A stretch of 64,000 nt of DNA from DASUBV01 sp036501025 (lineage in GTDB: Bacteria; Actinomycetota; Actinomycetes; Streptosporangiales; Streptosporangiaceae): contig DASYBB010000113.1 of assembly GCA_036501025.1 (NCBI GenBank), positions 33,201-97,200 on the forward strand, given 5' to 3'. The notes beneath the pieces were generated by a model. That model searched no databases and was not told the DNA's origin. It saw only the letters and a list, made by a program, of their open reading frames with translations. How positions within the stretch are numbered: the stretch's first letter is position 1; each line of letters opens with the position of its first letter. Below are positions 49,634 to 58,416 of this stretch, one piece after another. A program made the translations under genes and the position numbers.

Positions 49634-50977
49634 CTAGGACGCCGGCCGGCTGTGGCCGCGGACCCGGGCCAGGACCAGGGTGATGTCGTCCTCGCCGTGC
49701 GGGCGCAGGGCCTGGGTCACCATGTCGCCCGCCTCGCTCAGCGGCGAGGCCGGGTCGGCCAGCGCGGCGCACAGCAGCTCGCGCAGCGCGGCCAGGCCGT
49801 CGCCCAGGGACCGGTCCCGGCTCTCGACCAGGCCGTCGGTGAACAGCGCGAGGGTGGCGCCGGGCGGCAGGCTGACCAGGGTGGACTCGAACGTGCCGGC
49901 CTCCAGCCCGAGCGGCAGGCCGGGCGGCAGGTCGAGCATCCGCCCGGCCCCGCTGGGCAGCACCAGGGCGGGCGGCAGGTGCCCGGCCTGGGCGATCAGG
50001 CAGGAGCTGGCCGCCGGGTCGATGATGGCGTAGATGCAGGTCGCGAACGGCGCGGCCAGGCCCGCCGCGAGCTCGTCCAGCCGCCGCAGGATGTCGCCCG
50101 GCGGCAGGTCGAGGGCGGCCAGGGTATGGGCCGCGGTACGCAGCTGGACCATCACGGCCGCCGCCTCCGGCCCGTGCCCCATCGCGTCGCCGACGATCAG
50201 GGCGGCCCGGCCGCCGGGCAGCGGGACGATGTCATGCCAGTCACCGCCGACGACGCTGTCGCCGACGGGCAGGTAGCGCCGGGCCACCTCCAGGCCCTCC
50301 GGGATGTCCGGCTTCCCGGGCAGCAGCCCGCGCTGCAGGGCCAGCGCCGTGCGCCGTTCCCGCGCGTACAGCCGGGCGTTGTCGATGGAGACCGCGGCCC
50401 GGTACAGGAGCTCGCCGGCCGCCGCGATGTCGGCGTCGCCGAACGGCGCGAAGCCGGCCCGGCGGGCGAACGTGGCGCTGCCCACCACGGCCCCCCGCGC
50501 GGCCAGCGGCATGGCCAGGAAGGAGCTGAACCCGGCCACCGCCTGCCGGCCGCCCGGCCGCCGGGCCAGCCGCTCGGCGGTATCGCGGTCCAGCTTCGCG
50601 CTGACCGTCGGCGAGCCGCTCACCATCGCCCGCAGGGACGAGGACTCCGGGCCGAGGACCACCACCTCGCCCGGCGCCAGCACGCTGTGCACGGCCGCGA
50701 TCGGCTCGCCGGCCACCTGGACGGCGAGGCGCCGCACGACAATGCCCTGGCCGCCCTCCGGCCGGGTCACCTCGTCCGCGGCGAGCAGCCGCTCGGCCAC
50801 GAAGACAGTGGCCGCGTCGGCGAAGCCCGGCACGGCCGCGTCGACGACCTCGCCCGCGGTCTTCCCCAGGTCCAGGGTGGTGCCGATCCGGGCCGCGGCC
50901 TCCCGCAGCCGGCCCAGGTCCGGCTCACGCCGCGGTGGCGGAATGGCCTCGCCGTCCGCCGGTGCCGCTGACTCCAC
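49634..50977 (-). CDS. GAF-domain PP2C (SpoIIE/RsbU-like) serine phosphatase
   Basis: A 447-residue phosphatase that probably dephosphorylates an anti-sigma-factor antagonist. The N-terminal GAF sensor covers about 25-205 (RIGTTLDLGKTAGEVVDAAV, then FLAMPLAARGAVVGSATF). The PP2C core covers about 225-440: GLLPGKPDIPEGLEVARRYL, GGDWHDIVPL with a metal-binding Asp, VGDAMGHGPEAAAVM, and LFTDGLVESRD. The end HGEDDITLVLARV provides the last metal Asp. No anti-sigma or STAS gene is adjacent. The GTG start has AGG nine bases upstream. Confidence 0.94.
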   Translation of the reverse strand: MESAAPADGEAIPPPRREPDLGRLREAAARIGTTLDLGKTAGEVVDAAVPGFADAATVFVAERLLAADEVTRPEGGQGIVVRRLAVQVAGEPIAAVHSVLAPGEVVVLGPESSSLRAMVSGSPTVSAKLDRDTAERLARRPGGRQAVAGFSSFLAMPLAARGAVVGSATFARRAGFAPFGDADIAAAGELLYRAAVSIDNARLYARERRTALALQRGLLPGKPDIPEGLEVARRYLPVGDSVVGGDWHDIVPLPGGRAALIVGDAMGHGPEAAAVMVQLRTAAHTLAALDLPPGDILRRLDELAAGLAAPFATCIYAIIDPAASSCLIAQAGHLPPALVLPSGAGRMLDLPPGLPLGLEAGTFESTLVSLPPGATLALFTDGLVESRDRSLGDGLAALRELLCAALADPASPLSEAGDMVTQALRPHGEDDITLVLARVRGHSRPAS

Positions 50978-51225
50978 CGTTACCTAGCACCCGCCTCGTT
51001 GTGCTCGCCGAGCCGCCTCGAGCAGGTAATGCCGGCAGCCCGAGATATCGCACGAAAGAAGAATGTATCGCAGCAGGACGCCCGAAATAGGCCGTGCCGC
51101 CTCCCCTCCGGAGTTATTGCCCGCCGGGCGGGCCGGCATACGTCCTGAGCTGCCCGAGCGTCGTCCCGGCCAGGCCCGCCGGCCGGGGCCGGCGGGATGT
51201 CGATGACTGTCAGCCTGGGGGCCGT

Positions 51226-51231
51226 TACGCT
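51226..51231 (+). promoter_or_regulatory. -10 box TACGCT before a mini-ORF
   Basis: TACGCT ends seven bases before the GTG at 51239, giving leaderless spacing to a ten-codon frame upstream of the tyrosine phosphatase gene. Confidence 0.45.
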
Positions 51232-51238
51232 GGGCCAC

Positions 51239-51271
51239 GTGATTCTCGTGGGGCGGCCGGGCCGCGCGTGA
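51239..51271 (+). CDS. Candidate ten-codon leader ORF coupled to the phosphatase gene
   Basis: GTG at 51239 opens VILVGRPGRA and stops with TGA at 51269-51271. That stop overlaps the GTG start of the phosphatase gene (GTGA). The phosphatase GTG has no ribosome site of its own, so translation through this leader would deliver ribosomes to it. It is a speculative assignment based only on spacing. Confidence 0.35.
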   Translation: MILVGRPGRA

Positions 51272-51837
51272 CGCAGATCCTGGTGCTGTGCACCGCCAAC
51301 GTGTGCCGGTCGCCGATAGCGACGGCCATGCTGGCGCGGGAACTGGCCGCCCGCGGGCAGCACGCTCAGGTGACCTCGGCCGGGATCGCCGCGGACGGCA
51401 TCGCCTCAGTGCCCGCCGAGGTCGCCGCGGTCCTGGGCGACTACGGCCTGGACGTGACCGGGCACCGCAGCACCCCGGTGACGGCCGGCGACCTGGCCCG
51501 CGCCGACCTGGTCCTGACCATGGCCCGCGAGCACCTGCGCCACGCCGTCGTGCTGGAGCCGCTCGCCTGGCCGCGGGCCTTCACGCTGCGGGAACTGGCC
51601 CGGCGCGGTGCCCTGGCCGGCCCGCGGGCGCCCGGGGAGCCGCTGGCCGGGTGGCTGGCCCGCGCGCACGCCGGGCGCAGCCGGATGGAACTGCTCGGCG
51701 ATGGCGAGCCGGATGACGTGGCCGACCCGTTCGGTGGCCGGCTGACCGATTACCAGCGCGCGGCCGCCCAGATCAGCGGCGCCGTCGGCGAGGTCGCCGA
51801 GCTGGGCTGGGGACGGGGCAGCGGGCCGGGCGGCTAA
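51268..51837 (+). CDS. Low-molecular-weight protein-tyrosine phosphatase
   Basis: A 189-residue cysteine phosphatase. The P-loop CTANVCRS at residues 8-15 is C-x5-R-S with nucleophile Cys8 and Arg14. The general-acid Asp is in DDVADPFGG near residue 153. QVTSAGI near residue 33 is the usual second motif. Family members act on tyrosine kinases of capsule synthesis (Wzb type) or are secreted effectors (PtpA type). Several glycan genes lie elsewhere in the window, but none is adjacent. Its last four bases overlap the end of the opposing small gene. Confidence 0.93.
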   Translation: MTQILVLCTANVCRSPIATAMLARELAARGQHAQVTSAGIAADGIASVPAEVAAVLGDYGLDVTGHRSTPVTAGDLARADLVLTMAREHLRHAVVLEPLAWPRAFTLRELARRGALAGPRAPGEPLAGWLARAHAGRSRMELLGDGEPDDVADPFGGRLTDYQRAAAQISGAVGEVAELGWGRGSGPGG

Positions 51838-52124
51838 CGGGCGGCCAGCACCTCGGCTATCTTGGCCGCCGCGCCGGGCGGGTCGCTGGCGTCGTGCAGG
51901 ACCTCGCCCCACGACCAGCGGTAGTACCAGAACAGGCGGCCGTCATCGTCGGTTCCGGGCATGCAGTCGATGCTCTCGGCCAGCATGCTGGCGCCGGGCA
52001 TGAATACATGGAGGGCGCAGGGGTAGGTGGTGCGAACCGTGGCGTGGAACCCCTGGGTGTCCAGCGCCGCTGCCAGCCTGTGCAGGTAGTAGCTGCGTGC
52101 GTGATCAGGACCACCCTGCTGCAT
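51834..52124 (-). CDS. Small actinobacterial hypothetical protein
   Basis: A 96-residue protein with sequence TYPCALHVFMPGASMLAESIDCMPG and LFWYYRWSWGEVLHD. That pattern recalls short proteins common in streptomycete-like genomes near XRE regulators and BldB-like genes, but no function is assigned. The ATG at 52124 was chosen because GAGGCAGGTGAC lies directly upstream; an in-frame extension to 52178 is possible. It converges on the tyrosine phosphatase gene with a 4-base overlap. Confidence 0.7.
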   Translation of the reverse strand: MQQGGPDHARSYYLHRLAAALDTQGFHATVRTTYPCALHVFMPGASMLAESIDCMPGTDDDGRLFWYYRWSWGEVLHDASDPPGAAAKIAEVLAAR

Positions 52125-52220
52125 GTCACCTGCCTCATGCGGGTCAATGCCGGAAAAGTCTCCGCGCCGACAGGCCAAGCCTGCTAAGCCAGCGGTCCGC
52201 GCCCCGCTAGCACCGTCCCG

Positions 52221-55200
52221 TCAGTAGCCAGGGTAGCTGCCGTAGGTGCCTGCGCCATAGCCCGAGTCCGGGGTACCGTACCCGTTTTGATCTTGCTGGC
52301 CGCCGGGGGCCTCGGCCGGCTGGTACGCCGACTGGTCGTAAAGGCTGCCGGAGTACGGCGCCGCCGGGTACTCCGCCGCCCCGTAGACGCCCGCCGGGGG
52401 ACTGCCCGCCGGGTAGCCTTCCGCAGCTGACGGCCGGTACAGGCCGGCCGCGGGGTCATGCCCCGGCGTACTGGCGCCGGGCGTCCCGTACCAGGACCGG
52501 CCGTAGTTGCCGGCCCCCGGTTCCGGTCCGGCGGGCACCGGCGCGGCGTGCATCGGCACCCCCGGCGAACCGCCAATATTCGCCGGAACTGGGTAGCCCC
52601 CCGCCGCGCCGTTTCCCAGCAGGTGATCACCCGCCGGGTACCCGAGGCCGGCCCCAGCCGGGGCCTGGCCCTGGCCCGCATAGCCGAGCGGGGCGTAACC
52701 CAGCGGGGCCTGGCCGGGTGCTGCGTGCCCGTTGGCTGCGTGCCCGTTGGCTGCGGACGGGGACTGGGCCAGGTGGCGGCCCGCGGGCGGGCCGTAGCCC
52801 TGGCTGTCCGCGGCGGGCGCGTAGCCGCCGTAGCCGTCGCCGTTGGCCAGCGCCGGGGCGGCCGCGGCCGGCGCGACGTAGCTGCCGTAGGGGTTGCCCG
52901 GCGGAGCGCCCGCCGAGACCGTCGGCAGCTCGGCGTAATCCCGGTAGCCCGCCGCCGGCGCTGACGGCGCTGACGGCGCCGCCGGCGTGGAGTAGGCGTC
53001 GGGTGCGGCCGCGGCGCGTCCGGCCTGCTCGCCGTATCCGCCCGCCTGGTCGTCCGGCCGCGCCCGCCGGCCCCGGGACGGGGCCGGGGTAGCCGGGTGG
53101 GTGTCATAGCCGACGAGGGGGTCCGCCGACGCGGCCGGGTAGCCGGCGGCAGCTGGCTGAGGCCCGCTCGCCGGGTAGCTCCCAGATCCCCGGCGCCCAG
53201 ATCCGCGACCGCCAGTTCCCTGGCCGCTTCCCTGGCCGCCAGATCCGTGGCTGCCGTTCCCTCGATTGCCCAATTCCTGTGCGCCTGTTTCCTGGCTGCC
53301 CGCTCGGTGGCTTCTGGGATTCTGACTTCCCGGGGAACCATTTCCGGGCGCACGGCCGCCGGACGAGCGGCTGTCGGAGGGGTAGTTGCCGGAGGGGTAG
53401 TTGCCGGACGAGCGACTGTCAGACGGGTAATGGCCGCTCGGGTAATCACCGGACGAGTAACCAGCCGAGGAATAATTGCCGGAAGATTGGCTGCCTGAAG
53501 GGTAGCCACCGGATGAGTGGCTGCCGGATGAGTGGCTGCCTGACGAGTAGCCGTCCGACGAGTAGCCGCCCGCGGGCTGGTCTTCTGGCCGGCGCGACCG
53601 GTAGGACCGGCTGTCCTCATCGCGGATGGCCGGGAAGGACGGGCTGGTCAGCGGATCGTCGTCCAGAATGGGCGGTGGGCTGACGCTGGTGCCCGCGCCG
53701 CCGAGCCGGGCCAGCGCGGCGATTCCGCCGGTGTCCCGGGAGTCTCCGTACGGCGTGGCCGGAAGATCGCGCGACCGGCGGGAGCCCGCCCCCGGCGATG
53801 CAGCCCGCCCGGCGCCGTTGTCCCGCCCGCCGCCGTTGTCCCGGCTGGCACCGTTGTCCCGCCCGGCGCGGCTGTCCCGCCCGGCGCGGCTGTCCCGGCT
53901 GGTGCGCTCGGGCTGGTCGGCGAGCAGGCCGCGGTCGCCGCGGTCGCGGCGCGAGCCCTGGCCGCCGGGCAGCAGCGGCCCGCCCGCGGAACCGCGTTGC
54001 GGGCTCGAGAGCACCGCGGTGACGTCGCTGGCCGCGGCGGACCCGTTGCGGCTGGCCGGGCCGTCGGCCTGGGAGCCGGCGTCCGGGCGGCCGGCCCGGC
54101 CCCGGCGATCGGACCGCGCGGCGCCCGCCGCGGGCAGGTCGGCCGCGAAGCCCGGCTCGGAACCGCCGCCAGCGCCGGCCGGCTGCGCCGTCGTCGTCAG
54201 CGGCTTGTCCGAGGCCAGCTCGGCCCAGTAGTCGACATCGGAAAGCGAGTCCCAGTCCTTGCCGGACATCTCGCCGCCGCGCTTGGCCCGCGCGCTCCGG
54301 GTGCTCGAGGCCGGCCGGCCGGCCGGACGGCCCGCATCACGCCGAGCCGGGTCGCCCGAATCCTGGCCGCCGAGTCCCTGGCCGGCCCGGACGGGCTGGG
54401 AGCGGCCCAGGTCAACGCGGCTGTCGGCGCCTAGCAGCTGGGTGCTCTCAGCGTCGGTCGCGGCCCACCCCCGCGCGCCCGCCGGCGCCGCCGCGGCCGA
54501 CGGCTGCCCATCAGCATCCTGCGGGCTGAAGCTGAACCGCCGGTCACCGTATCCGCGATCGTCAGCGACCCCGCCGCCGGCCCGCGCCGACGGGTTAGCG
54601 ATGAACTCACGACTGTTGCGCCCGCGGCCCGGCCGGCCGGTCTCGCGGCCGACGGCGTCGCGGCCCCCATCCTGGCGTCCGCCATCCGGGCGGCTGGACG
54701 CCGGGCGGCTGGACGCCTGGCGACTGCTGCTCTGGCGACTGCTGCTCTGGCGACTGCTGCCCTGGCGGCGGGAACGCCCGGAGTCCGTGTCCTGGAGGCT
54801 GAGGTCCGGATAGCCCTGGTCCTGGATGTCACGGTCCTGGAAGTCGCGGTCAAGGAAGCCGCGGTCGTGCCGGTCGTGGTCATCGAAGTCGCGGCCGCGG
54901 TCCGGGAAATCACGACCCGCGAGGTCGCGGCCTCCGCGCTCACGGCCGGCCAGCTCACGGCCGGCCAGATCACGGCCTGCGGCGTCACGGGCCGCGAGGT
55001 CGCGGCCCCCCCGGTCACGACCTGCGAGGTCACGGGCGGCGAGGTCACGGCCACCGAGGTCACGGCCGGCGAGGTCACGGCCACCGAGGTCACGGCCGGC
55101 GAGGTCACGGCCGGCGAGGTCACGGCCTCCGAGGTCACGGGCGGCGAGGTCACGGTCCGTGCGGGCGCCAGCCGCGCTCGGCAGCGAGGCGCCCTGGCGC

Positions 55201-55487
55201 CCGGAACGCCCGCGCGACGGCCGGTCAGCCCCCGCGACGGGAGCGTCCGCGTCCTGGTAGCCGCGTCCGCCCCGGCCGGAGCGGCCCATCGGCGCAGCGG
55301 TTTTGTCGTCCAGCCCAAAGTCCCGGTCTCCGGCGCGGTCATCGGCTCGGCCGCGGGCGCGGCTCGGCTCGGCGGGCTCGTCGTCGAAGTCGTCGGTGTC
55401 GTCGGCCCGCAGGAATCTCATCGCGAAAAATCCGATGGCGAGGATCAGCAGCAGCACTGCCGCGAGGGAGATCGCGATCTTGGTCAT
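52221..55487 (-). CDS. Very large membrane-anchored low-complexity repeat protein
   Basis: A 1,088-residue protein with one membrane helix at about residues 3-24 (KIAISLAAVLLLILAIGFF), then an almost wholly disordered chain. An acidic neck (DDTDDFDDEPAE) precedes a block of [D/E]-L-[A/G]-[A/G]-R pentamers (about 110-199). Ser/Arg repeats SSRQSSSRQ follow (about 236-262), then Asp/Arg/Gly-rich sequence. A Ser/Gly/Tyr block of SSGNYPSG type lies at about 639-716, and a Gly/Pro/Tyr/Ala-rich tail ends GSYPGY. I recognise no catalytic domain. It may be a wall-spanning scaffold or a condensate-type protein. The ATG at 55487 is preferred to the TTG four codons upstream. Confidence 0.8.
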   Translation of the reverse strand: MTKIAISLAAVLLLILAIGFFAMRFLRADDTDDFDDEPAEPSRARGRADDRAGDRDFGLDDKTAAPMGRSGRGGRGYQDADAPVAGADRPSRGRSGRQGASLPSAAGARTDRDLAARDLGGRDLAGRDLAGRDLGGRDLAGRDLGGRDLAARDLAGRDRGGRDLAARDAAGRDLAGRELAGRERGGRDLAGRDFPDRGRDFDDHDRHDRGFLDRDFQDRDIQDQGYPDLSLQDTDSGRSRRQGSSRQSSSRQSSSRQASSRPASSRPDGGRQDGGRDAVGRETGRPGRGRNSREFIANPSARAGGGVADDRGYGDRRFSFSPQDADGQPSAAAAPAGARGWAATDAESTQLLGADSRVDLGRSQPVRAGQGLGGQDSGDPARRDAGRPAGRPASSTRSARAKRGGEMSGKDWDSLSDVDYWAELASDKPLTTTAQPAGAGGGSEPGFAADLPAAGAARSDRRGRAGRPDAGSQADGPASRNGSAAASDVTAVLSSPQRGSAGGPLLPGGQGSRRDRGDRGLLADQPERTSRDSRAGRDSRAGRDNGASRDNGGGRDNGAGRAASPGAGSRRSRDLPATPYGDSRDTGGIAALARLGGAGTSVSPPPILDDDPLTSPSFPAIRDEDSRSYRSRRPEDQPAGGYSSDGYSSGSHSSGSHSSGGYPSGSQSSGNYSSAGYSSGDYPSGHYPSDSRSSGNYPSGNYPSDSRSSGGRAPGNGSPGSQNPRSHRAGSQETGAQELGNRGNGSHGSGGQGSGQGTGGRGSGRRGSGSYPASGPQPAAAGYPAASADPLVGYDTHPATPAPSRGRRARPDDQAGGYGEQAGRAAAAPDAYSTPAAPSAPSAPAAGYRDYAELPTVSAGAPPGNPYGSYVAPAAAAPALANGDGYGGYAPAADSQGYGPPAGRHLAQSPSAANGHAANGHAAPGQAPLGYAPLGYAGQGQAPAGAGLGYPAGDHLLGNGAAGGYPVPANIGGSPGVPMHAAPVPAGPEPGAGNYGRSWYGTPGASTPGHDPAAGLYRPSAAEGYPAGSPPAGVYGAAEYPAAPYSGSLYDQSAYQPAEAPGGQQDQNGYGTPDSGYGAGTYGSYPGY
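54890..55155. repeat. 15-bp tandem repeat in the large membrane-anchored protein gene
   Basis: About 17 units like GAGGTCACGGCCGGC or GAGGTCACGGCCACC, in frame, encoding DLAGR and DLGGR on the minus strand. Confidence 0.9.
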
Positions 55488-55916
55488 CGCACCATCCAAC
55501 GGTGACGGCCGTTCGGGTTGGCGTCGCTAGGCCGCGTGGCCATCGACGCGGCCTCCCCCGTACTGCACGACACCCTGAGATGAGCGGTAAGGCAGCTAAT
55601 CGCCTGACCACCGATTGTGTAGGACCGCTACGGTCGTTGTCATGCATTTCGAGAAGTTTGACACCCGTGTCGGTCCGGGCCGGACCCGCATTTACCAGGG
55701 GTAATCCCACCACAGGGCGCCCGGCCCGCCGCTCGCACCGGCACGGCGCCAGCCGACCCGGCGTCCGCCGCCCGGCGCCCGCCTCCTGGACCCCAGCAGT
55801 ACTGTCCCGCCGGGTGGTTGCGCGGGCTCGCTCACCGCGCGGCGGCGGCTGTTTCATGATCCCGCCGGGTTGTGGTTGTCCCAGCAGCCAAAACCCTGCG
55901 CGAGAGTGGGGCGGGG
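55488..55916. other. Upstream region of the large repeat-protein gene
   Basis: No convincing gene. On the minus strand ATGACA (55643-55638) and CACAAT (55619-55614) are 18 bp apart and could be its promoter. GACCG-CTA-CGGTC (55623-55635) lies in their spacer, and GACACCCGTGTC (55660-55671) is a second palindrome upstream. Confidence 0.45.
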
Positions 55917-56468
55917 TTAGGAGCGGGCGGTGGCGGTGAGGCGGCCGCGGGCGATTACTCGCTGGGCGATAGCGGTCCAGGCGGCCTTCATCGGGGTTCC
56001 GTTCGGCTGGTTCACCTTGGCGTTGAGCGCGTACACGGTGAACCGGTACCGGTGCGAGCCGCCGGCCGGCGGGCACGGCGGGTCGTAGCCGAGCTTGCCG
56101 GTGCTGTTGCGGGCCTGGCGGGCGCCGGTCGGCAGCGCTCCGGCCTGCAGGTCGCTGGCGGCCGGGCTGATGTTGAACACGATCCAGTAGACCCGGGGCG
56201 TGATCGGGGCGGCGGCGTCGTCCACGACCAGCGCCACTGACTTGGTGTCGGTCGGCATCCCGGACCAGAAGATGGGCGGGCTCTGGCCGGCGCCGTCGCA
56301 GGTGTACTGCGTGGACATGACGTGCTGCTCGACCATCGGGCTGGTCACGGTCATCGTCTCGGTGGTCTCGTCGAGCAGCGCCTTCGGCGTGCCCACCAGG
56401 CCGCATCCGCTCAGCAGGAACATCGACGCGGCCCCCGCCGCCACGGCGGAGCGCCCATACCGGCCCAA
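55917..56468 (-). CDS. PEBP-family (YbhB/YbcL-like) lipoprotein
   Basis: A 183-residue phosphatidylethanolamine-binding-protein-like lipoprotein. The signal sequence ends in the lipobox L19-S20-G21-C22 (FLLSGCG). The domain shows the anion-site motifs CDGAGQSPPIFWSGMP (DGxxxSP type, about residue 57), YWIVFNISP, and GYDPPCPPAGGSHRYRFTVYAL. Bacterial members have no settled role; ligand binding at the surface is likely. The start is TTG with GGAGGG upstream. It stands alone on the minus strand. Confidence 0.93.
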   Translation of the reverse strand: MGRYGRSAVAAGAASMFLLSGCGLVGTPKALLDETTETMTVTSPMVEQHVMSTQYTCDGAGQSPPIFWSGMPTDTKSVALVVDDAAAPITPRVYWIVFNISPAASDLQAGALPTGARQARNSTGKLGYDPPCPPAGGSHRYRFTVYALNAKVNQPNGTPMKAAWTAIAQRVIARGRLTATARS

Positions 56469-56578
56469 GCCTGCTGCCCTCCAGATGTCCCGCGCGCACG
56501 AACCCGGTGCGTGGATACTACGCGGGCCGGGGCGTGCCCGGCGCGTAAGTCACCGCCGGGCCTGGCCCCGGTGCGGGC

Positions 56579-58132
56579 TCAGTCGGGCTGGCGCGAGTTG
56601 CCCAGCATGATCTCGTCCCAGGACGGGACGGATGCCCGCCGGTTGCGCCCGGCCTTGCGGCCCGGCCGGGCGGGGGCGGCCGGAGCCTCGGGCTCAGCCG
56701 GGCCGGCCGCCTCGCTGGCCGCGGTCGTCCCGCCCGCGGCCGCGGTGCGCGCTGACTCGGCGCTGCGCGGCGCCGCCGCCGGGCCGACCCCGCGGGCCGC
56801 GCCGGCGGACGCATCGGCCGCGGCCTGCTCAGCGCTGGCCGGGGAGGTGCTCGCGGGCGGCGTGCTGGCGTGGCGGCCACCGGGCTTCGCCGCTGCGGCC
56901 GCATCGGCCGCGGACGAGCCGGTACTGGCGGCCGGGCTGGCCGGGCGGCCGGTCTCCGCGGCACGACCGGAGTCCGCGGCACGACCTGAGTCCGCGGTAC
57001 CGCCCGTCGCAGGTGCGGCGTTCGCCTCCGCGGCGCGGAGTTCCGCGACGCGGCGCTCGGCGGCCTTGAGCTCCGCCGAGCGGGGCGACGCCCCGGGCTC
57101 AGCCGGCCTGGTCTCGCCCGCTCGGGCCGGGGCGGCCGCGTTGATGCGGTCGGTGCTGAAGTAGTCGGTGCTGGCGTACTCCGGGCTGGCGTACTCCGGG
57201 CTGGCGTACTCGGGGCTGGCCTGCTCCGGGCTGGGCTGCTCCGGGCTGGCGTACTCCGGGCTGGCGACCTGGGCGGCCGGCGTGGCGGTGCGGTCGGGCT
57301 CCGGCGCCCGGGCGGCCGGAACGGGCGGCGCCTCGCGGGCCCAGCCCGGCTCGCGGGCCTCTCGGGACCACGGCGCGTGGCTCGGCGCGGCGGGCCCCGC
57401 GTGGGCGCCGCGAGCCAGCGCCCGGTCCGAATCGGCCCGGGCGTCGGCCCGCGCATCAGGCCGGCTCTCGGCGTGGTGGCCGCCGAGCCGGGAGCCAATC
57501 GGGGTCACCGTCGCGGTCGGCGCGCCGAGCGCGCCCAGGCGGCCGGCCGGCCAGTCGACCTGCGGCAGGCACAGCCGGCGGGCCAGGTCGTCGGCCGGGA
57601 TGACGTGCCGCCGCCGGGGATCGAAGACCCACTCGGCCAGCTGCGGGCGGTGCTCGAGGGTGAACTGGAGCTGGACCTGCCAGTTCCCGTCGGCGCGCTT
57701 GCGGGAGTCCCAGGCCAGGCTCTCGGTCGGTGCCCCGGCTTCAGTGAGCCGCTCGGCGACGACCTCGCCCAGGCGCGGCCCGGGACCGGACTCGGTGTGA
57801 CCGCGCACGGTCGACCGCTGCGCCTCCTGGGCACGGTACTCGCGCTCGGCGAGCACGGGACCCTCGAACCGGCGCACTCGGTCGATGGGAATCCCGGCCG
57901 TATCCGCGATCTCCTCGGCCGTCTCACCAGCGCGGATACGGTCCTGGATCTCCTTCGGTCGCAACGGATTCTCCACTTCGATCTCGTACTGCGCGAGCCT
58001 CGAGAACTGGCCGCGAGCTACCGTCCTCAGCCGGTCGTCGATGGGCAACACGAACCTGCCGCCTCGCCCTGGCACCGCGAGGACCGCATACGTGCCGTCC
58101 TCGCTCACTGCGACGAGGCGCAGCTCCTGCAT
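56579..58132 (-). CDS. sepH: SepH-type septation protein (DUF3071)
   Basis: SepH is an actinobacterial FtsZ-assembly factor. The 517-residue product starts MQELRLVAVSEDGTYAVL and has FVLPIDDRLRTVARG, a helix-turn-helix-like IQDRIRAGETAEEIADTAG, and DWPAGRLGAL: the full DUF3071 domain within residues 1-190. The C-terminus SVPSWDEIMLG is the conserved FtsZ-related motif. Between them lies a long Ala/Ser/Pro/Glu-rich linker including ASPEY repeats (about 290-325). AAAGGGACG precedes the ATG. The longer frame upstream is not conserved-looking. Confidence 0.93.
   Translation of the reverse strand: MQELRLVAVSEDGTYAVLAVPGRGGRFVLPIDDRLRTVARGQFSRLAQYEIEVENPLRPKEIQDRIRAGETAEEIADTAGIPIDRVRRFEGPVLAEREYRAQEAQRSTVRGHTESGPGPRLGEVVAERLTEAGAPTESLAWDSRKRADGNWQVQLQFTLEHRPQLAEWVFDPRRRHVIPADDLARRLCLPQVDWPAGRLGALGAPTATVTPIGSRLGGHHAESRPDARADARADSDRALARGAHAGPAAPSHAPWSREAREPGWAREAPPVPAARAPEPDRTATPAAQVASPEYASPEQPSPEQASPEYASPEYASPEYASTDYFSTDRINAAAPARAGETRPAEPGASPRSAELKAAERRVAELRAAEANAAPATGGTADSGRAADSGRAAETGRPASPAASTGSSAADAAAAAKPGGRHASTPPASTSPASAEQAAADASAGAARGVGPAAAPRSAESARTAAAGGTTAASEAAGPAEPEAPAAPARPGRKAGRNRRASVPSWDEIMLGNSRQPD
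57158..57260. repeat. 15-bp tandem repeat in the sepH linker
   Basis: About six units like TACTCCGGGCTGGCG, in frame, encoding ASPEY and ASPEQ on the minus strand. Confidence 0.88.
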
Positions 58133-58416
58133 AGGCGTCCCTTTCGCGCTGCCCGGCCGCGCAGGGGCGGAACTCGGACCTCCCCTGCTAGGAGTCTGTC
58201 GGCCCGGAAGCCGCCTGGCCAGCACCGCGCCCGGCATGTCCCGGACGAGCCTGGCCTTTATTTCTCCGGCGGCGTCTATTCTTCGCGCCGGCGCGACGAC
58301 GGCCCGGCCCGGCCGGCCGGACTGCGTCCGCCTGATCAGTATTCAGCACCCGCCGCCGGGGCGGGGCCAAACCGGCCGCGCTGGACCGGACGGGCCCGGA
58401 CATGGTGAGGTAAAGC

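Noticed and set aside
52221..55487. Classifying the DLAGR blocks, and the ASANW block at 26.6 kb, as pentapeptide-repeat (right-handed beta-helix) domains
   Set aside because: The A(D/N)LXX family needs a small residue two before the central Leu. Here that position is Arg in DLAGR, and the central Leu is missing in ASANW.
55502..55939. A 145-codon frame upstream of the large repeat protein
   Set aside because: It has no coding character, and it covers the likely promoter region of the minus-strand gene.
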